The notes beneath the pieces were generated by a model. The model was not told the origin of the DNA. It saw only the letters and a program-made list of their open reading frames with translations, and did no database searches. A stretch of DNA of 20,304 nt from an uncultured Prevotella sp. (GTDB lineage: Bacteria > Bacteroidota > Bacteroidia > Bacteroidales > Bacteroidaceae). The stretch lies in contig CAJKQX010000047.1 of assembly GCA_905202125.1 (NCBI GenBank), positions 1 through 20,304 on the forward strand, given 5' to 3'. Of this stretch, positions 9,067-16,085 are shown one piece after another. A program made the translations under genes and the position numbers. Position 1 is the stretch's first letter. Each line of letters begins with the position of its first letter.

Positions 9067-9078
9067 GGACAATTGTCC
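9067..9078. promoter_or_regulatory. Perfect 12-bp palindrome over the purL -33 region (candidate operator)
   Basis: GGACAATTGTCC is identical to its own reverse complement. It starts 20 bp upstream of the purL -7 element, exactly where the -33 box should be. A dimeric regulator bound there would compete with RNA polymerase or replace the missing -33 contact. The binding protein is unknown; the sequence is unlike the E. coli PurR box. Confidence 0.45.
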
Positions 9079-9154
9079 GGTATATTTGTTCGAGTGGCAT
9101 GAATTATCGGGATATTCGTTTTGAAATTGGCGCCATCGATATACAGAAAAAAGA

Positions 9155-9199
9155 ATTGCACGGGACCATCGTTGTTGTTCATCGTCGGTCCCGTGCAAT
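9155..9199 (-). terminator. Intrinsic terminator downstream of tdh
   Basis: Arms 9155-9167 (ATTGCACGGGACC) and 9187-9199 (GGTCCCGTGCAAT) form a perfect 13-bp inverted repeat with a 19-nt loop. On the minus strand the hairpin starts 11 bp after the tdh stop codon and is followed by TTCTTTTTTC. It isolates tdh from purL. The remaining gap, 9079-9154, holds nothing else I recognise. Confidence 0.9.
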
Positions 9200-9209
9200 A
9201 TTAATGATT

Positions 9210-10163
9210 TTATAATCCGAATTTCTCTTTTAGTTTGGCGAGCATGTCCGTTGTCATGTTGTCCATGTCGAATTCCGGTTTCCATCCCCACTCCTCGCGG
9301 GCACATGAGTCGTCGAGCGAGTTAGGCCACGAGTCGGCTATCGACTGTCTCAGCGGATCCACGTTGTAGTGCATCTTGAAATCCGGCTTGTATTTCTTGA
9401 TGCTGTTGTATATTATCTCGGGGTCGAAGCTCATCGATGCGATGTTGAACGCGTTGCGGTGTACGAGCTTGTCCGGATTGGCCTCCATTATCTCAATGGC
9501 GGCTCTCAGTGCGTCGGGCATATACATCATGTCCATGTATGTACCGGCTGCGATGGGACATTCGAAATCCTCGTTTCTCACCGCGGCATAATATATGTCC
9601 ACGGCGTAGTCGGTCGTTCCGCCGCCCGGAGGGGTCATGTATGAGATGAGTCCGGGAAATCTCACGGCACGTGTATCAACACCGAAACGATGGAAATAGT
9701 AGTTGCTCAGCATCTCGCCAGTCACCTTTGTTATGCCATACATCGTCTTCGGCTCTCGTATGGTGTCCTGCGGGGTCTTGTCTTTGGGAGTCAGATCGCC
9801 GAACGATCCTATCGAGCTGGGTGTGAACACAGCGCAATGTTTCTCTCTTGCCACTTCCAGCACGTTGCACAGTCCGCCTATGCCTATCTTCCAGGCCAGT
9901 TGCGGCTTGGCCTCAGCCACGGCCGACAGCAGTGCTGCCAGATTGTATATCGTATCGATGTGATATTTTTCCACCACATCGGCAATTTGCTGTTGGTTTG
10001 TTATATCCACGATTTCTGAAGGACCGCTTTCCTTGAGTATGCCTTTCGGCTCAGCTCCGGGAATATATCCGGCCACAATGTCGCCATTGTAAAGTCCGCG
10101 CAACTTCAGTGTGAGTTCCGAACCAATTTGTCCTGTCGAACCTATGATTAAAACATTTTTCAT
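9210..10163 (-). CDS. tdh: L-threonine 3-dehydrogenase, short-chain (epimerase-like) type
   Basis: The product oxidises L-threonine with NAD+ to 2-amino-3-ketobutyrate, which the divergent kbl product cleaves. The 317-residue protein is an extended SDR: a Rossmann glycine motif G8xxG11xxG14 at the N-terminus, a serine pair S116/S117 in TPSSIGSFG, and the catalytic Y142xxxK146 in TMYGITK. Features specific for SDR-type threonine dehydrogenases rather than sugar epimerases are PGGGTTDYAVDIYY (178-192), the DMMYMPDALRAAIE stretch (211-224) and the C-terminal RQSIADSWPNSLDDSCAREEWGW (272-294). This form is unrelated to the zinc-dependent medium-chain Tdh of E. coli. The neighbouring kbl gene strongly supports the assignment; an automated pipeline may label it only NAD-dependent epimerase/dehydratase. 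It is monocistronic, between a divergent promoter region and a strong terminator. Confidence 0.93.
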   Translation of the reverse strand: MKNVLIIGSTGQIGSELTLKLRGLYNGDIVAGYIPGAEPKGILKESGPSEIVDITNQQQIADVVEKYHIDTIYNLAALLSAVAEAKPQLAWKIGIGGLCNVLEVAREKHCAVFTPSSIGSFGDLTPKDKTPQDTIREPKTMYGITKVTGEMLSNYYFHRFGVDTRAVRFPGLISYMTPPGGGTTDYAVDIYYAAVRNEDFECPIAAGTYMDMMYMPDALRAAIEIMEANPDKLVHRNAFNIASMSFDPEIIYNSIKKYKPDFKMHYNVDPLRQSIADSWPNSLDDSCAREEWGWKPEFDMDNMTTDMLAKLKEKFGL

Positions 10164-10203
10164 TATTGGATACAGTTAAATATGTATGAGATTGTTTATT
10201 TTG

Positions 10204-10234
10204 TTAAATCTGTGGCAAAGTTATGCAGATTTAA
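10204..10234. promoter_or_regulatory. Inverted repeat bracketing the tdh -7 element (candidate operator)
   Basis: TTAAATCTG (10204-10212) and CAGATTTAA (10226-10234) are perfect 9-bp inverted half-sites with a 13-bp spacer, so their centres are 22 bp apart, about two helical turns. The spacer contains the tdh -7 element. This is the geometry expected for a dimeric repressor of tdh, and the site lies between the two divergent genes. Confidence 0.55.
10216..10223 (-). promoter_or_regulatory. -7 element of the tdh promoter
   Basis: On the minus strand this reads TAACTTTG, matching TAnnTTTG. Start of transcription is expected near 10210, with a leader of about 45 nt to the ATG at 10163. A -33 TTTG is not present at the standard distance. 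Confidence 0.6.
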
Positions 10235-10264
10235 TCGTAAAAAGTAATTTTTTTCTTTGTTTTT

Positions 10265-10296
10265 TTTGTTGAAATTCAAAAAAAATATGAACTTTG
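10265..10296 (+). promoter_or_regulatory. kbl promoter
   Basis: A -33 TTTG (10265-10268) is followed after exactly 20 bp by GAACTTTG (10289-10296), which differs from TAnnTTTG only in its first base. The predicted start point near 10302 leaves a leader of about 40 nt, AT-rich and without a Shine-Dalgarno sequence, before the ATG at 10343. Confidence 0.55.
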
Positions 10297-10342
10297 TGCA
10301 ATAATGTGAATTGAGGAACAAAACAATCTAAAAATATTTATT

Positions 10343-11533
10343 ATGTATGGTAAAATGAAGGATTTCCTTATGCAGGAATTATCCGATATCAAAGCAGCCG
10401 GGTTGTACAAAAACGAACGAGTAATAACCACTCCTCAACGTGCCGGCATCAAAGTTGGAAACGATGGTGATGTGCTCAATTTCTGCGCCAACAACTATCT
10501 CGGTCTGTCGGACAACCGACGTCTCATCGAGGCGGCAAAGAAGGCGATGGACAGTCATGGCTACGGCATGTCGTCGGTGCGTTTCATCTGTGGTACGCAG
10601 GACCTGCACAAGCAGCTCGAAAGTGCCGTTTCCGACTATTTCAAGACAGAGGACACCATCCTCTATTCGTCATGCTTTGATGCCAACGGCGGTCTTTTCG
10701 AACCGTTGTTCACAAGCGATGACGCCATCATATCCGACGCGTTGAACCATGCTTCGATTATCGATGGTGTGCGTTTGTGCAAAGCCAAGCGCTATCGTTA
10801 TGCCAATGCCGACATGGCCGACCTTGAGCGTTGCCTTCAGGAAGCACAGGAACAGCGCCATCGCATCATCGCCACTGACGGTGTGTTCTCGATGGACGGC
10901 AATGTGGCTCCGCTCGATAAGATATGCGATCTGGCCGAGAAATACGACGCACTTGTCATGGTCGACGAGTCCCACTCGGCCGGTGTCGTAGGTCCGACAG
11001 GTTACGGTGTGGCCGAGCTCTTCAATGTTTATGGCCGTATCGACATCTTCACCGGTACATTAGGCAAGGCCTTCGGCGGTGCTATGGGTGGATTCACTAC
11101 CGGTCGCAAGGAAATTATCGATATGCTCCGTCAGCGTTCGCGTCCGTATCTTTTCTCCAACTCTATTGCTCCCGCCATTGCCGGCGCCGGCATAGAGATG
11201 TTTGCCATGTTGCGCGAGAGTGATGCACTGCATACCAAACTGATGGATAATGTGGCTTATTTCCGCGACAAGATGATGGCCGCAGGATTTGACATCAAAC
11301 CCACACAGAGTGCCATCTGCGCCGTGATGCTCTACGATGCGCGTCTCTCTCAGGAGTTTGCAGCCCGCATGCAGGAAGAGGGCATCTACGTCACAGGATT
11401 CTATTATCCCGTTGTACCCAAAGACCAGGCCCGTATCCGCGTACAGCTCTCCGCCGGACACGAGCGCGAGCATCTCGACAAGGCTATTGCCGCATTTGTC
11501 AAGATAGGCCGCGAACTGAACGTTATCAAATGA
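10343..11533 (+). CDS. kbl: Glycine C-acetyltransferase (2-amino-3-ketobutyrate CoA ligase)
   Basis: This PLP enzyme cleaves 2-amino-3-ketobutyrate with CoA into glycine and acetyl-CoA, the second step of threonine breakdown after tdh, which is divergently placed 179 bp away. The 396-residue length equals that of the family (E. coli Kbl 398). It belongs to the alpha-oxoamine synthase group: NNYLGLSDN (50-58), RFICGTQDLHKQLE (80-93) which marks Kbl rather than BioF or HemA, H136 in NHASIIDG as the ring-stacking His, D208 and H211 in VDESHSAG, and the Schiff-base lysine K242 in TGTLGKAFGG. The start MYGKMKDFL is the usual Bacteroidales start; a second ATG four codons on is less likely. A strong terminator follows. 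Confidence 0.97.
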   Translation: MYGKMKDFLMQELSDIKAAGLYKNERVITTPQRAGIKVGNDGDVLNFCANNYLGLSDNRRLIEAAKKAMDSHGYGMSSVRFICGTQDLHKQLESAVSDYFKTEDTILYSSCFDANGGLFEPLFTSDDAIISDALNHASIIDGVRLCKAKRYRYANADMADLERCLQEAQEQRHRIIATDGVFSMDGNVAPLDKICDLAEKYDALVMVDESHSAGVVGPTGYGVAELFNVYGRIDIFTGTLGKAFGGAMGGFTTGRKEIIDMLRQRSRPYLFSNSIAPAIAGAGIEMFAMLRESDALHTKLMDNVAYFRDKMMAAGFDIKPTQSAICAVMLYDARLSQEFAARMQEEGIYVTGFYYPVVPKDQARIRVQLSAGHEREHLDKAIAAFVKIGRELNVIK

Positions 11534-11562
11534 TGACGCCTCTTTTTTCATGACATAAAGTG

Positions 11563-11617
11563 AATACGGCGGAGCCTTGCAATCGGGTTTCAGTGCCTCC
11601 GCCGTATTTATTTTTTT
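11563..11617 (+). terminator. Intrinsic terminator downstream of kbl
   Basis: Arms 11563-11574 (AATACGGCGGAG) and 11597-11608 (CTCCGCCGTATT) pair perfectly over 12 bp with a 22-nt loop, and are followed by TA and a run of seven T (11611-11617). It ends the kbl transcript 30 bp after the stop codon. Confidence 0.92.
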
Positions 11618-11691
11618 CACACGATTGCTATCAGACAAGATTTTTTACTTATCTTATTTTCTCAGCATAATCTAAATACAAAGATAAATTG

Positions 11692-13890
11692 ATGATAAAA
11701 AAACTACTTATTCTACCGATGGTATTGTTCGTTTCGCTTGCCGCATCTGCCCAAAGGAGCGATAATTACAAACCAACCAGCAATACCAATGTGAAACTCA
11801 CCCGTACCAATCTGCCCATTGTCTTCATGAATGTCAAAGGCAAGACGATTCAGCGCGAGGAACGTATCTCCGCATGGGTCAAGATTATCGACAACGGCGA
11901 CGGACAATATAATTACGGCGACACCATCGCCCATCCCGGCCAGACGATAGACTACGAGGGGTACGTGGGACTCAAATATCGCGGCAACTCGTCGTTCAAC
12001 AGCTCGGACAAGAAACCCTATTCCTTCCGTCCGTTGGACAAGTCGCTCGAGGAGGGCGGCAAGAAGCAGAAGGTGAGCATCATGGGCATGGGCAAGGACA
12101 ACGACTGGGCATTGCTCGCTCCGTTCTCCGACAAGAGCATGATACGCGAAGTGCTCACATTCGAACTGGCCCGTCCATATTTCGACTATGTTCCTCATGC
12201 CAAGTACTGTGAGGTTGTGCTTGACGGCACATACTACGGTGTGTTTATCATGGCAGAACGTGTGGGCAAGGGAAAGAAACGTCTCGACCTGCACGACCCC
12301 GGCGAGGACGCCGGCGATCTGACCGGTGACTACCATGTCGAAATCGATCGTGACGACGAACCCAATTTCTATCGTTCCAAGTATCACCCCGTGGATGGCA
12401 ACGGCAACGATATGACAGACAAATATGTCACCTACCAATACAAGAATCCCGAGTACGAGGATTTCGCCACTCTGCCCGAAGGCGCCCTCAACGCCTTGCA
12501 CAAGTCCATCGACGATATGGAGGCTTCGTTCCGCACATCGTATTTCGATGATCCCGAACGGGGCTACCGCAAGTACATAGACGAGATATCCTTCATCGAC
12601 TATCTGCTCGCCACCGAGTTCTCGTTCAATATTGATGGCTATCGCCTGAGCACCAACCTCTACAAATACAGCGACACCCGTGCCGCCAACGAGGGGCTGG
12701 ACTCGCGCTGGAAGATGTCGCTTTGGGATTTTAATATAGCCTTTGGCAATGCCAACTATAATTATGGTGACCGCACCGATTTGTGGCAGTACAATTTCAA
12801 TGCCCGCTCCAACGATGCGCAGTCGGTGCCGTTCTGGTGGAGCCGCATGATGAAGGACAGCAAGTTCGTGGACCAGCTCAAGGAGCGTTGGCAGCTCTAT
12901 CGCGACAACGACTATTCCGACGAGCGTATCCAAGAGAAGATCGACTCGCTCACCAACGTGCTCACATCCGCAGGTGCCGTGTCGCGCAACCAGAATGCCT
13001 GGGGCATCATAGGCCGTTGGGCATGGCCTAATGCCTATGTAGGCAGTACATACGATGATGAAATCAAATACCTCAAGAATTGGATTGCCAACCGTGTCAA
13101 GTTCATGGACCGTCAACTCTTGCCGCGCACTGTCGATATTGTCACCGAGCCCGTGCCCGTCAAGTCGGGATGGAACGCGGATGTAGTGGCTGAGGCCACG
13201 CCCGCTTCTTCTCATGTCACAGGAGCCATCGATGGCAACCGTACGTTATATTCGGCCTCCTTGCGCGAAAATGGCGGTTTGCCCGTCGACCGCAATATCG
13301 TGTCTCCCGAGGGCGTGAAATACCAACTGGCGCCGTATGACGCCGACAACGCATTGTTCATCACATCGGCCGGTGCGGGCGGACAACTGGTGTTCGACCA
13401 GACGTTTGCCACCTCCGAACTTTATATATTGGCCACCAGCACGGGCGGAGCTTCCAATGTGGAGGTAACCGTGGAGTACACCGATGGCACATCATCCACT
13501 GCCGAGACATGCTCCGTGCGCGACTGGTCTGTGCGCCAGCCTGATGGCACAGAGGCTGTTACGGCCCTCGGTTATGTCTCCATGTCGGACAGCAATCTCA
13601 GCGGCGACAATCATTATTGCATGTTCGAGTTCTCCGTCTCGGCCGATGCCACCAAGACTGTCAAGTCCATCTCCGTGCACTCGGCGGCAGGCAACAATGC
13701 CCGTCCCGCAATCTTTGCCGTCTCGCGTCTGGTCAAGACTGTCAACGACATATCCGATACCGCGGTCGACACCGAGCTTACCATCGTGGGCATCTACACC
13801 ATCGGCGGCGCCAAGATACCGGCACTCGGCAAGGGCCTGAATATCATCAAGTATTCAGACGGTTCCGTGCGCAAGGTCATGATCAAATGA
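11692..13890 (+). CDS. Secreted CotH-kinase-fold protein with a C-terminal sorting-like tail
   Basis: The start is the ATG at 11692 (732 residues); the TTG directly before it is not needed. A clear signal peptide ends at ASA20/Q21. Residues about 40-400 match the CotH protein-kinase-like family: YVGLKYRGNSS (91-101), KKPYSFRP (107-114), IREVLTFELARPYF (151-164), CEVVLDGTYYGVFIMAERVGKG (173-194) and LWDFNIAFGNAN (344-355). CotH proteins of spore formers phosphorylate coat proteins; in Bacteroidota their targets are unknown, so kinase activity on extracellular proteins is inference. Residues about 475-690 form a beta-rich region resembling a surface or carbohydrate-binding module, but I cannot name it. 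The last 40 residues (IYTIGGAKIPALGKGLNIIKYSDGS..KVMIK) resemble the C-terminal sorting tails of type IX secreted proteins, without proof. The gene is flanked by terminators and likely monocistronic. Confidence 0.88.
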   Translation: MIKKLLILPMVLFVSLAASAQRSDNYKPTSNTNVKLTRTNLPIVFMNVKGKTIQREERISAWVKIIDNGDGQYNYGDTIAHPGQTIDYEGYVGLKYRGNSSFNSSDKKPYSFRPLDKSLEEGGKKQKVSIMGMGKDNDWALLAPFSDKSMIREVLTFELARPYFDYVPHAKYCEVVLDGTYYGVFIMAERVGKGKKRLDLHDPGEDAGDLTGDYHVEIDRDDEPNFYRSKYHPVDGNGNDMTDKYVTYQYKNPEYEDFATLPEGALNALHKSIDDMEASFRTSYFDDPERGYRKYIDEISFIDYLLATEFSFNIDGYRLSTNLYKYSDTRAANEGLDSRWKMSLWDFNIAFGNANYNYGDRTDLWQYNFNARSNDAQSVPFWWSRMMKDSKFVDQLKERWQLYRDNDYSDERIQEKIDSLTNVLTSAGAVSRNQNAWGIIGRWAWPNAYVGSTYDDEIKYLKNWIANRVKFMDRQLLPRTVDIVTEPVPVKSGWNADVVAEATPASSHVTGAIDGNRTLYSASLRENGGLPVDRNIVSPEGVKYQLAPYDADNALFITSAGAGGQLVFDQTFATSELYILATSTGGASNVEVTVEYTDGTSSTAETCSVRDWSVRQPDGTEAVTALGYVSMSDSNLSGDNHYCMFEFSVSADATKTVKSISVHSAAGNNARPAIFAVSRLVKTVNDISDTAVDTELTIVGIYTIGGAKIPALGKGLNIIKYSDGSVRKVMIK

Positions 13891-13908
13891 TGATAATCTT
13901 ATAATGTC

Positions 13909-13940
13909 AATGTGGGGCTCTGATATCGGTGCCCCACATT
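13909..13940 (+). terminator. Terminator downstream of the CotH gene
   Basis: AATGTGGGGC (13909-13918) and GCCCCACATT (13931-13940) are a perfect 10-bp inverted repeat with a 12-nt loop, followed by TTATGATATA. The stem is GC-rich, the T-tract short. It lies 19 bp after the stop codon. Confidence 0.8.
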
Positions 13941-13991
13941 TTATGATATATCCGAACGAAGAATTAAAAATTTAATTATACCCATCGTATT

Positions 13992-14987
13992 ATGGACAAT
14001 CAATATCTCAGACAGTTTCCCGACATCATGGCCGGCAAGAAGATAATGTATGTGCACGGCTTCGGGTCATCGGCCCAATCGGGCACCGTGGCATTACTGC
14101 GGCAGTTGCTGCCCTCGGCCACTTTTGTGGCCCGCGACATCCCCTTGCATCCCGATGAGGCCGTGGATATGCTCAAGGCCATGTGCGAGGAGGAACAGCC
14201 CGACCTCATTATCGGTACCTCGATGGGCGGCATGTATACCGAGCAACTGAAGGGATATGACCGCATACTGGTCAATCCGGCCTTTTGCATGGGCGAGACC
14301 ATGCAGAAACACGGGCTCACCGGCAAACAGGTGTTCTCCAATCCCAGAGCCGACGGCGTGTCGGAGTTTATCGTCACCAAGTCGCTCATCAAGGAGTACA
14401 CGGCCATTACCACCCGTTGCTTCGAGGATATCACTCCGGACGATGCCCGTCGGGTGGTCGGCATGTTTGGCGACGAGGACCCTGTGGTGGACACGTTCGA
14501 TCTTTTTCGCGAGCATTATCCCACTGCCATACGTTTTCACGGAGCCCATCGTCTCAACGACAAGGTGGCCCTGCATTATCTTGTGCCCATCATCCGCCGC
14601 ATCGACGACCGTCAGGAGGGACGCCGTCGACCGGTCGTTTTCATAGGTACGGAGACCCTCTTCGACAGCTACGGCAACGCCACGGCGAGCATGCACAAGG
14701 CTTACGAACGTCTGATAGAGCATTACGAGGTGTATATCGTGGCCTCCGCGCCCGACTACGATCTGCACTCCACTGAAGAGACTGAGGCCCGTGTGGAGCG
14801 CTTTCTCAATGCTCCGGCCCACGGACGGGTGGTCTATGCCAACAATCGCGCATTGCTCTGCGGCGACTATCTCATAGCCTCCACCGACTGTCCCGACTTT
14901 GTGGGCACCACCGTGGAGTGGGGTAGCAGCGACTTCAAGACGTGGGAGGAGATCATCGTGTTCTTCGACAGGCTCGGAGGACAATGA
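13992..14987 (+). CDS. YqiA/YcfP-like alpha/beta-hydrolase fused to a degenerate HAD (NT5C-like) domain
   Basis: The 331-residue protein has two parts. Residues 15-205 resemble the YqiA/YcfP (UPF0227) esterase group: oxyanion region YVHGFGSSAQSGT (20-32), nucleophile elbow GTSMGG with S77, an acid D161 or D164 in FGDEDPVVD, and a His at 183 or 186 in FHGAHRL, so this half looks catalytically intact. Residues 214-331 resemble the 5'(3')-deoxyribonucleotidase NT5C family of the HAD superfamily: VVFIGTETLFDS (215-226), YIVASAP (248-254), GDYLI (291-295) and WGSSDFKTWEEII (310-322). However the DxD nucleophile motif is replaced by G219-T-E221 and the usual DD after DYLI by A296-S297, so this half should be inactive as a phosphatase. 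A structural or ligand-binding role is an inference. No substrate is known. It is preceded by a terminator and has no obvious promoter box. Confidence 0.82.
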   Translation: MDNQYLRQFPDIMAGKKIMYVHGFGSSAQSGTVALLRQLLPSATFVARDIPLHPDEAVDMLKAMCEEEQPDLIIGTSMGGMYTEQLKGYDRILVNPAFCMGETMQKHGLTGKQVFSNPRADGVSEFIVTKSLIKEYTAITTRCFEDITPDDARRVVGMFGDEDPVVDTFDLFREHYPTAIRFHGAHRLNDKVALHYLVPIIRRIDDRQEGRRRPVVFIGTETLFDSYGNATASMHKAYERLIEHYEVYIVASAPDYDLHSTEETEARVERFLNAPAHGRVVYANNRALLCGDYLIASTDCPDFVGTTVEWGSSDFKTWEEIIVFFDRLGGQ

Positions 14988-15175
14988 TTGTCGTAGCCCG
15001 ATATTTTTTATCAATCAGTTGACGAAATCCGGATTGAGCGACAGATGAAATTTGATGAGAGAAATACCGATTTGTGTTCAGAACAATACAACATCCCTGT
15101 ACTAATTCGATACGAACCGCTCTTCATTTTCATGGGAATAAATTTAGTTTCGCCAACAGTTTTTTTTAGTAAATC
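14988..15175. other. Intergenic gap before the lysO pair
   Basis: This 188-bp AT-rich stretch contains no convincing gene, RNA or strict TAnnTTTG box. TAAATTTA at 15139-15146 is one base off a -7 element but lacks a -33 box. A short GACAAT-G-ATTGTC palindrome overlaps the preceding stop codon and is too tight to be a good terminator. Confidence 0.5.
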
Positions 15176-15463
15176 ATGTTTGTGATAGTGTCGATTATGC
15201 TTTGCGGAGTGGCCGCGGGATACGCGTTGCGCCATCATAATATAAGAAAGGTGCAATCACTCATCACCGTGCTCATCTGGGCCTTGCTCTTCCTGCTCGG
15301 AGCCGAGATAGGGTCCGACCCTTACATCCTCTCCGGCCTCTCCGGCCTCGGTGGACAGGCTCTGCTGCTGGCTTGTGGTGGATTGATGGGTAGTCTGATT
15401 GGTGCGTGGGCGCTGTGGAGATGGGCTCAAGGCCGAGGAAAGGAGGCTCGGGATGAAGGGTAG
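15176..15463 (+). CDS. lysO: LysO-type lysine exporter, N-terminal part encoded separately
   Basis: A 95-residue membrane protein matching the N-terminal portion of LysO (YbjE, DUF340), which exports L-lysine and toxic lysine analogues from the cytoplasm. Hydrophobic segments lie at about 2-18, 26-43 and 60-83. Acidic residues E44 and D48 in LLGAEIGSD sit at the end of the second segment; intramembrane acidic residues are important in E. coli LysO, and one of these may be the counterpart. Its 3' end overlaps the start of the next gene by 11 bp, and the two products together (295 residues) equal the length of E. coli LysO (299). This suggests a two-subunit transporter rather than a broken gene, since the second gene has its own strong ribosome binding site. 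Confidence 0.85.
   Translation: MFVIVSIMLCGVAAGYALRHHNIRKVQSLITVLIWALLFLLGAEIGSDPYILSGLSGLGGQALLLACGGLMGSLIGAWALWRWAQGRGKEARDEG
15439..15446 (+). promoter_or_regulatory. Strong Shine-Dalgarno deciding the start of the second lysO gene
   Basis: AAAGGAGG lies 6 nt upstream of the ATG at 15453, inside the end of the first lysO gene. Such a perfect site is unusual for Bacteroidota and fixes the start at 15453 rather than the in-frame GTG at 15399. It also argues that the split is a working arrangement, not a sequencing frameshift. Confidence 0.7.
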
Positions 15464-16055
15464 TGTGGTAGCTGTGGCGTTCTGTCTGGCCGGAGTGGTG
15501 TGTGGCGCACGGCGTCTGTTGCCGGATGTGTTGATAGATGGACAGGTCAGTTTCTATGTGCTCTGTCTGCTCATGTTGTGCGTGGGACTGTCTGTGGGCA
15601 GCGATAGTGGCGTTTTGAAGAATCTCGGCCGGCAGAATCCCCGGCTCTTGATGCTTCCCCTTGTCACCATTCTCGGCACTCTGGCCGGCTCTCTTGCCGT
15701 GGCGTGGTTGATGCCCGGACGCACTCTCGGCGAGTGTTTGGCAGTGGGGTCGGGCATGGGCTATTACTCATTGTCGAGCATACTGATAACTCAAAGTCTC
15801 GGAGCCGAGCCCGGAACGGTGGCTCTGCTCGCCAATGTCATGCGTGAGATTATGGCCCTGCTGATGGCTCCGCTGATGGCGAGGTGGTTTGGACGACTGT
15901 CCGTCATATCCGCCGGCGGCGCTACAAGCATGGACACCACGCTGCCGGTGATATCCCGTTATGCCGGCCGGCAGTATGTGCCGTTGTCGGTGTATCACGG
16001 TTTTGTGACCGATCTCAGCGTTCCCTTTCTCGTCTCTTTTTTCTGTTCGCTCTGA
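15453..16055 (+). CDS. lysO: LysO-type lysine exporter, C-terminal part
   Basis: A 200-residue integral membrane protein corresponding to the larger, C-terminal part of LysO. The ATG at 15453 is chosen because of the Shine-Dalgarno at 15439-15446 and because the longer GTG-initiated version would add a hydrophilic Arg-rich leader. Hydrophobic segments fall near 4-18, 33-48, 66-87, 122-140 and 176-198. Family motifs include CVGLSVGSD (43-51), AVGSGMGYYSLSSILI (97-112), VMREIMALLMAP (129-140) with a membrane-embedded E132, and GGATSMDTTLPVI (155-167), plus a VYHGF..DLSVPFLV end. It overlaps the first lysO gene by 11 bp and should be translationally coupled to it. The gene converges with guaD, 30 bp away; I see no clear terminator in that gap. 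Confidence 0.9.
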   Translation: MKGSVVAVAFCLAGVVCGARRLLPDVLIDGQVSFYVLCLLMLCVGLSVGSDSGVLKNLGRQNPRLLMLPLVTILGTLAGSLAVAWLMPGRTLGECLAVGSGMGYYSLSSILITQSLGAEPGTVALLANVMREIMALLMAPLMARWFGRLSVISAGGATSMDTTLPVISRYAGRQYVPLSVYHGFVTDLSVPFLVSFFCSL

Positions 16056-16085
16056 TGTAGGGCTCTTGCCGGGCGCGGAACACAT

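Noticed and set aside
9081..9088. TATATTTG on the plus strand near the purL palindrome
   Set aside because: No -33 box at 20 bp upstream and only the tdh and purL minus-strand genes lie nearby.
9006..9215. Small plus-strand open frame of 69 codons in the purL-tdh gap
   Set aside because: It covers the purL promoter, its palindrome and the tdh terminator hairpin, so its sequence is better explained by those elements.
11679..11686. TATCTTTG -7-like box on the minus strand just before the CotH gene
   Set aside because: There is no -33 box at the right distance, and it would point back into the kbl terminator with no gene to serve.
11713..13215. Open frame of 500 codons on the minus strand inside the CotH gene
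   Set aside because: It is antisense to a clearly conserved protein, has no family motifs, and results from the G/C-rich third positions of the sense gene.
13959..13980. AT-rich palindrome AATTAAA-AA-TTTAATT before the hydrolase gene
   Set aside because: Low-complexity A/T sequence makes such symmetry likely by chance, and no promoter box is positioned with it.
14978..14993. GACAAT-G-ATTGTC at the end of the hydrolase gene as a relative of the purL palindrome
   Set aside because: It has a different centre, overlaps a stop codon, and no promoter is next to it, so the similarity is probably chance.
14094..15014. 306-codon minus-strand open frame across the hydrolase-HAD gene
   Set aside because: It lies wholly opposite a gene with intact catalytic motifs and lacks any recognisable protein features.
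15399..15463. Frameshift or pseudogene interpretation of the lysO pair
   Set aside because: The second gene has its own ATG with a strong Shine-Dalgarno, both parts are intact, and their summed length equals a whole LysO.
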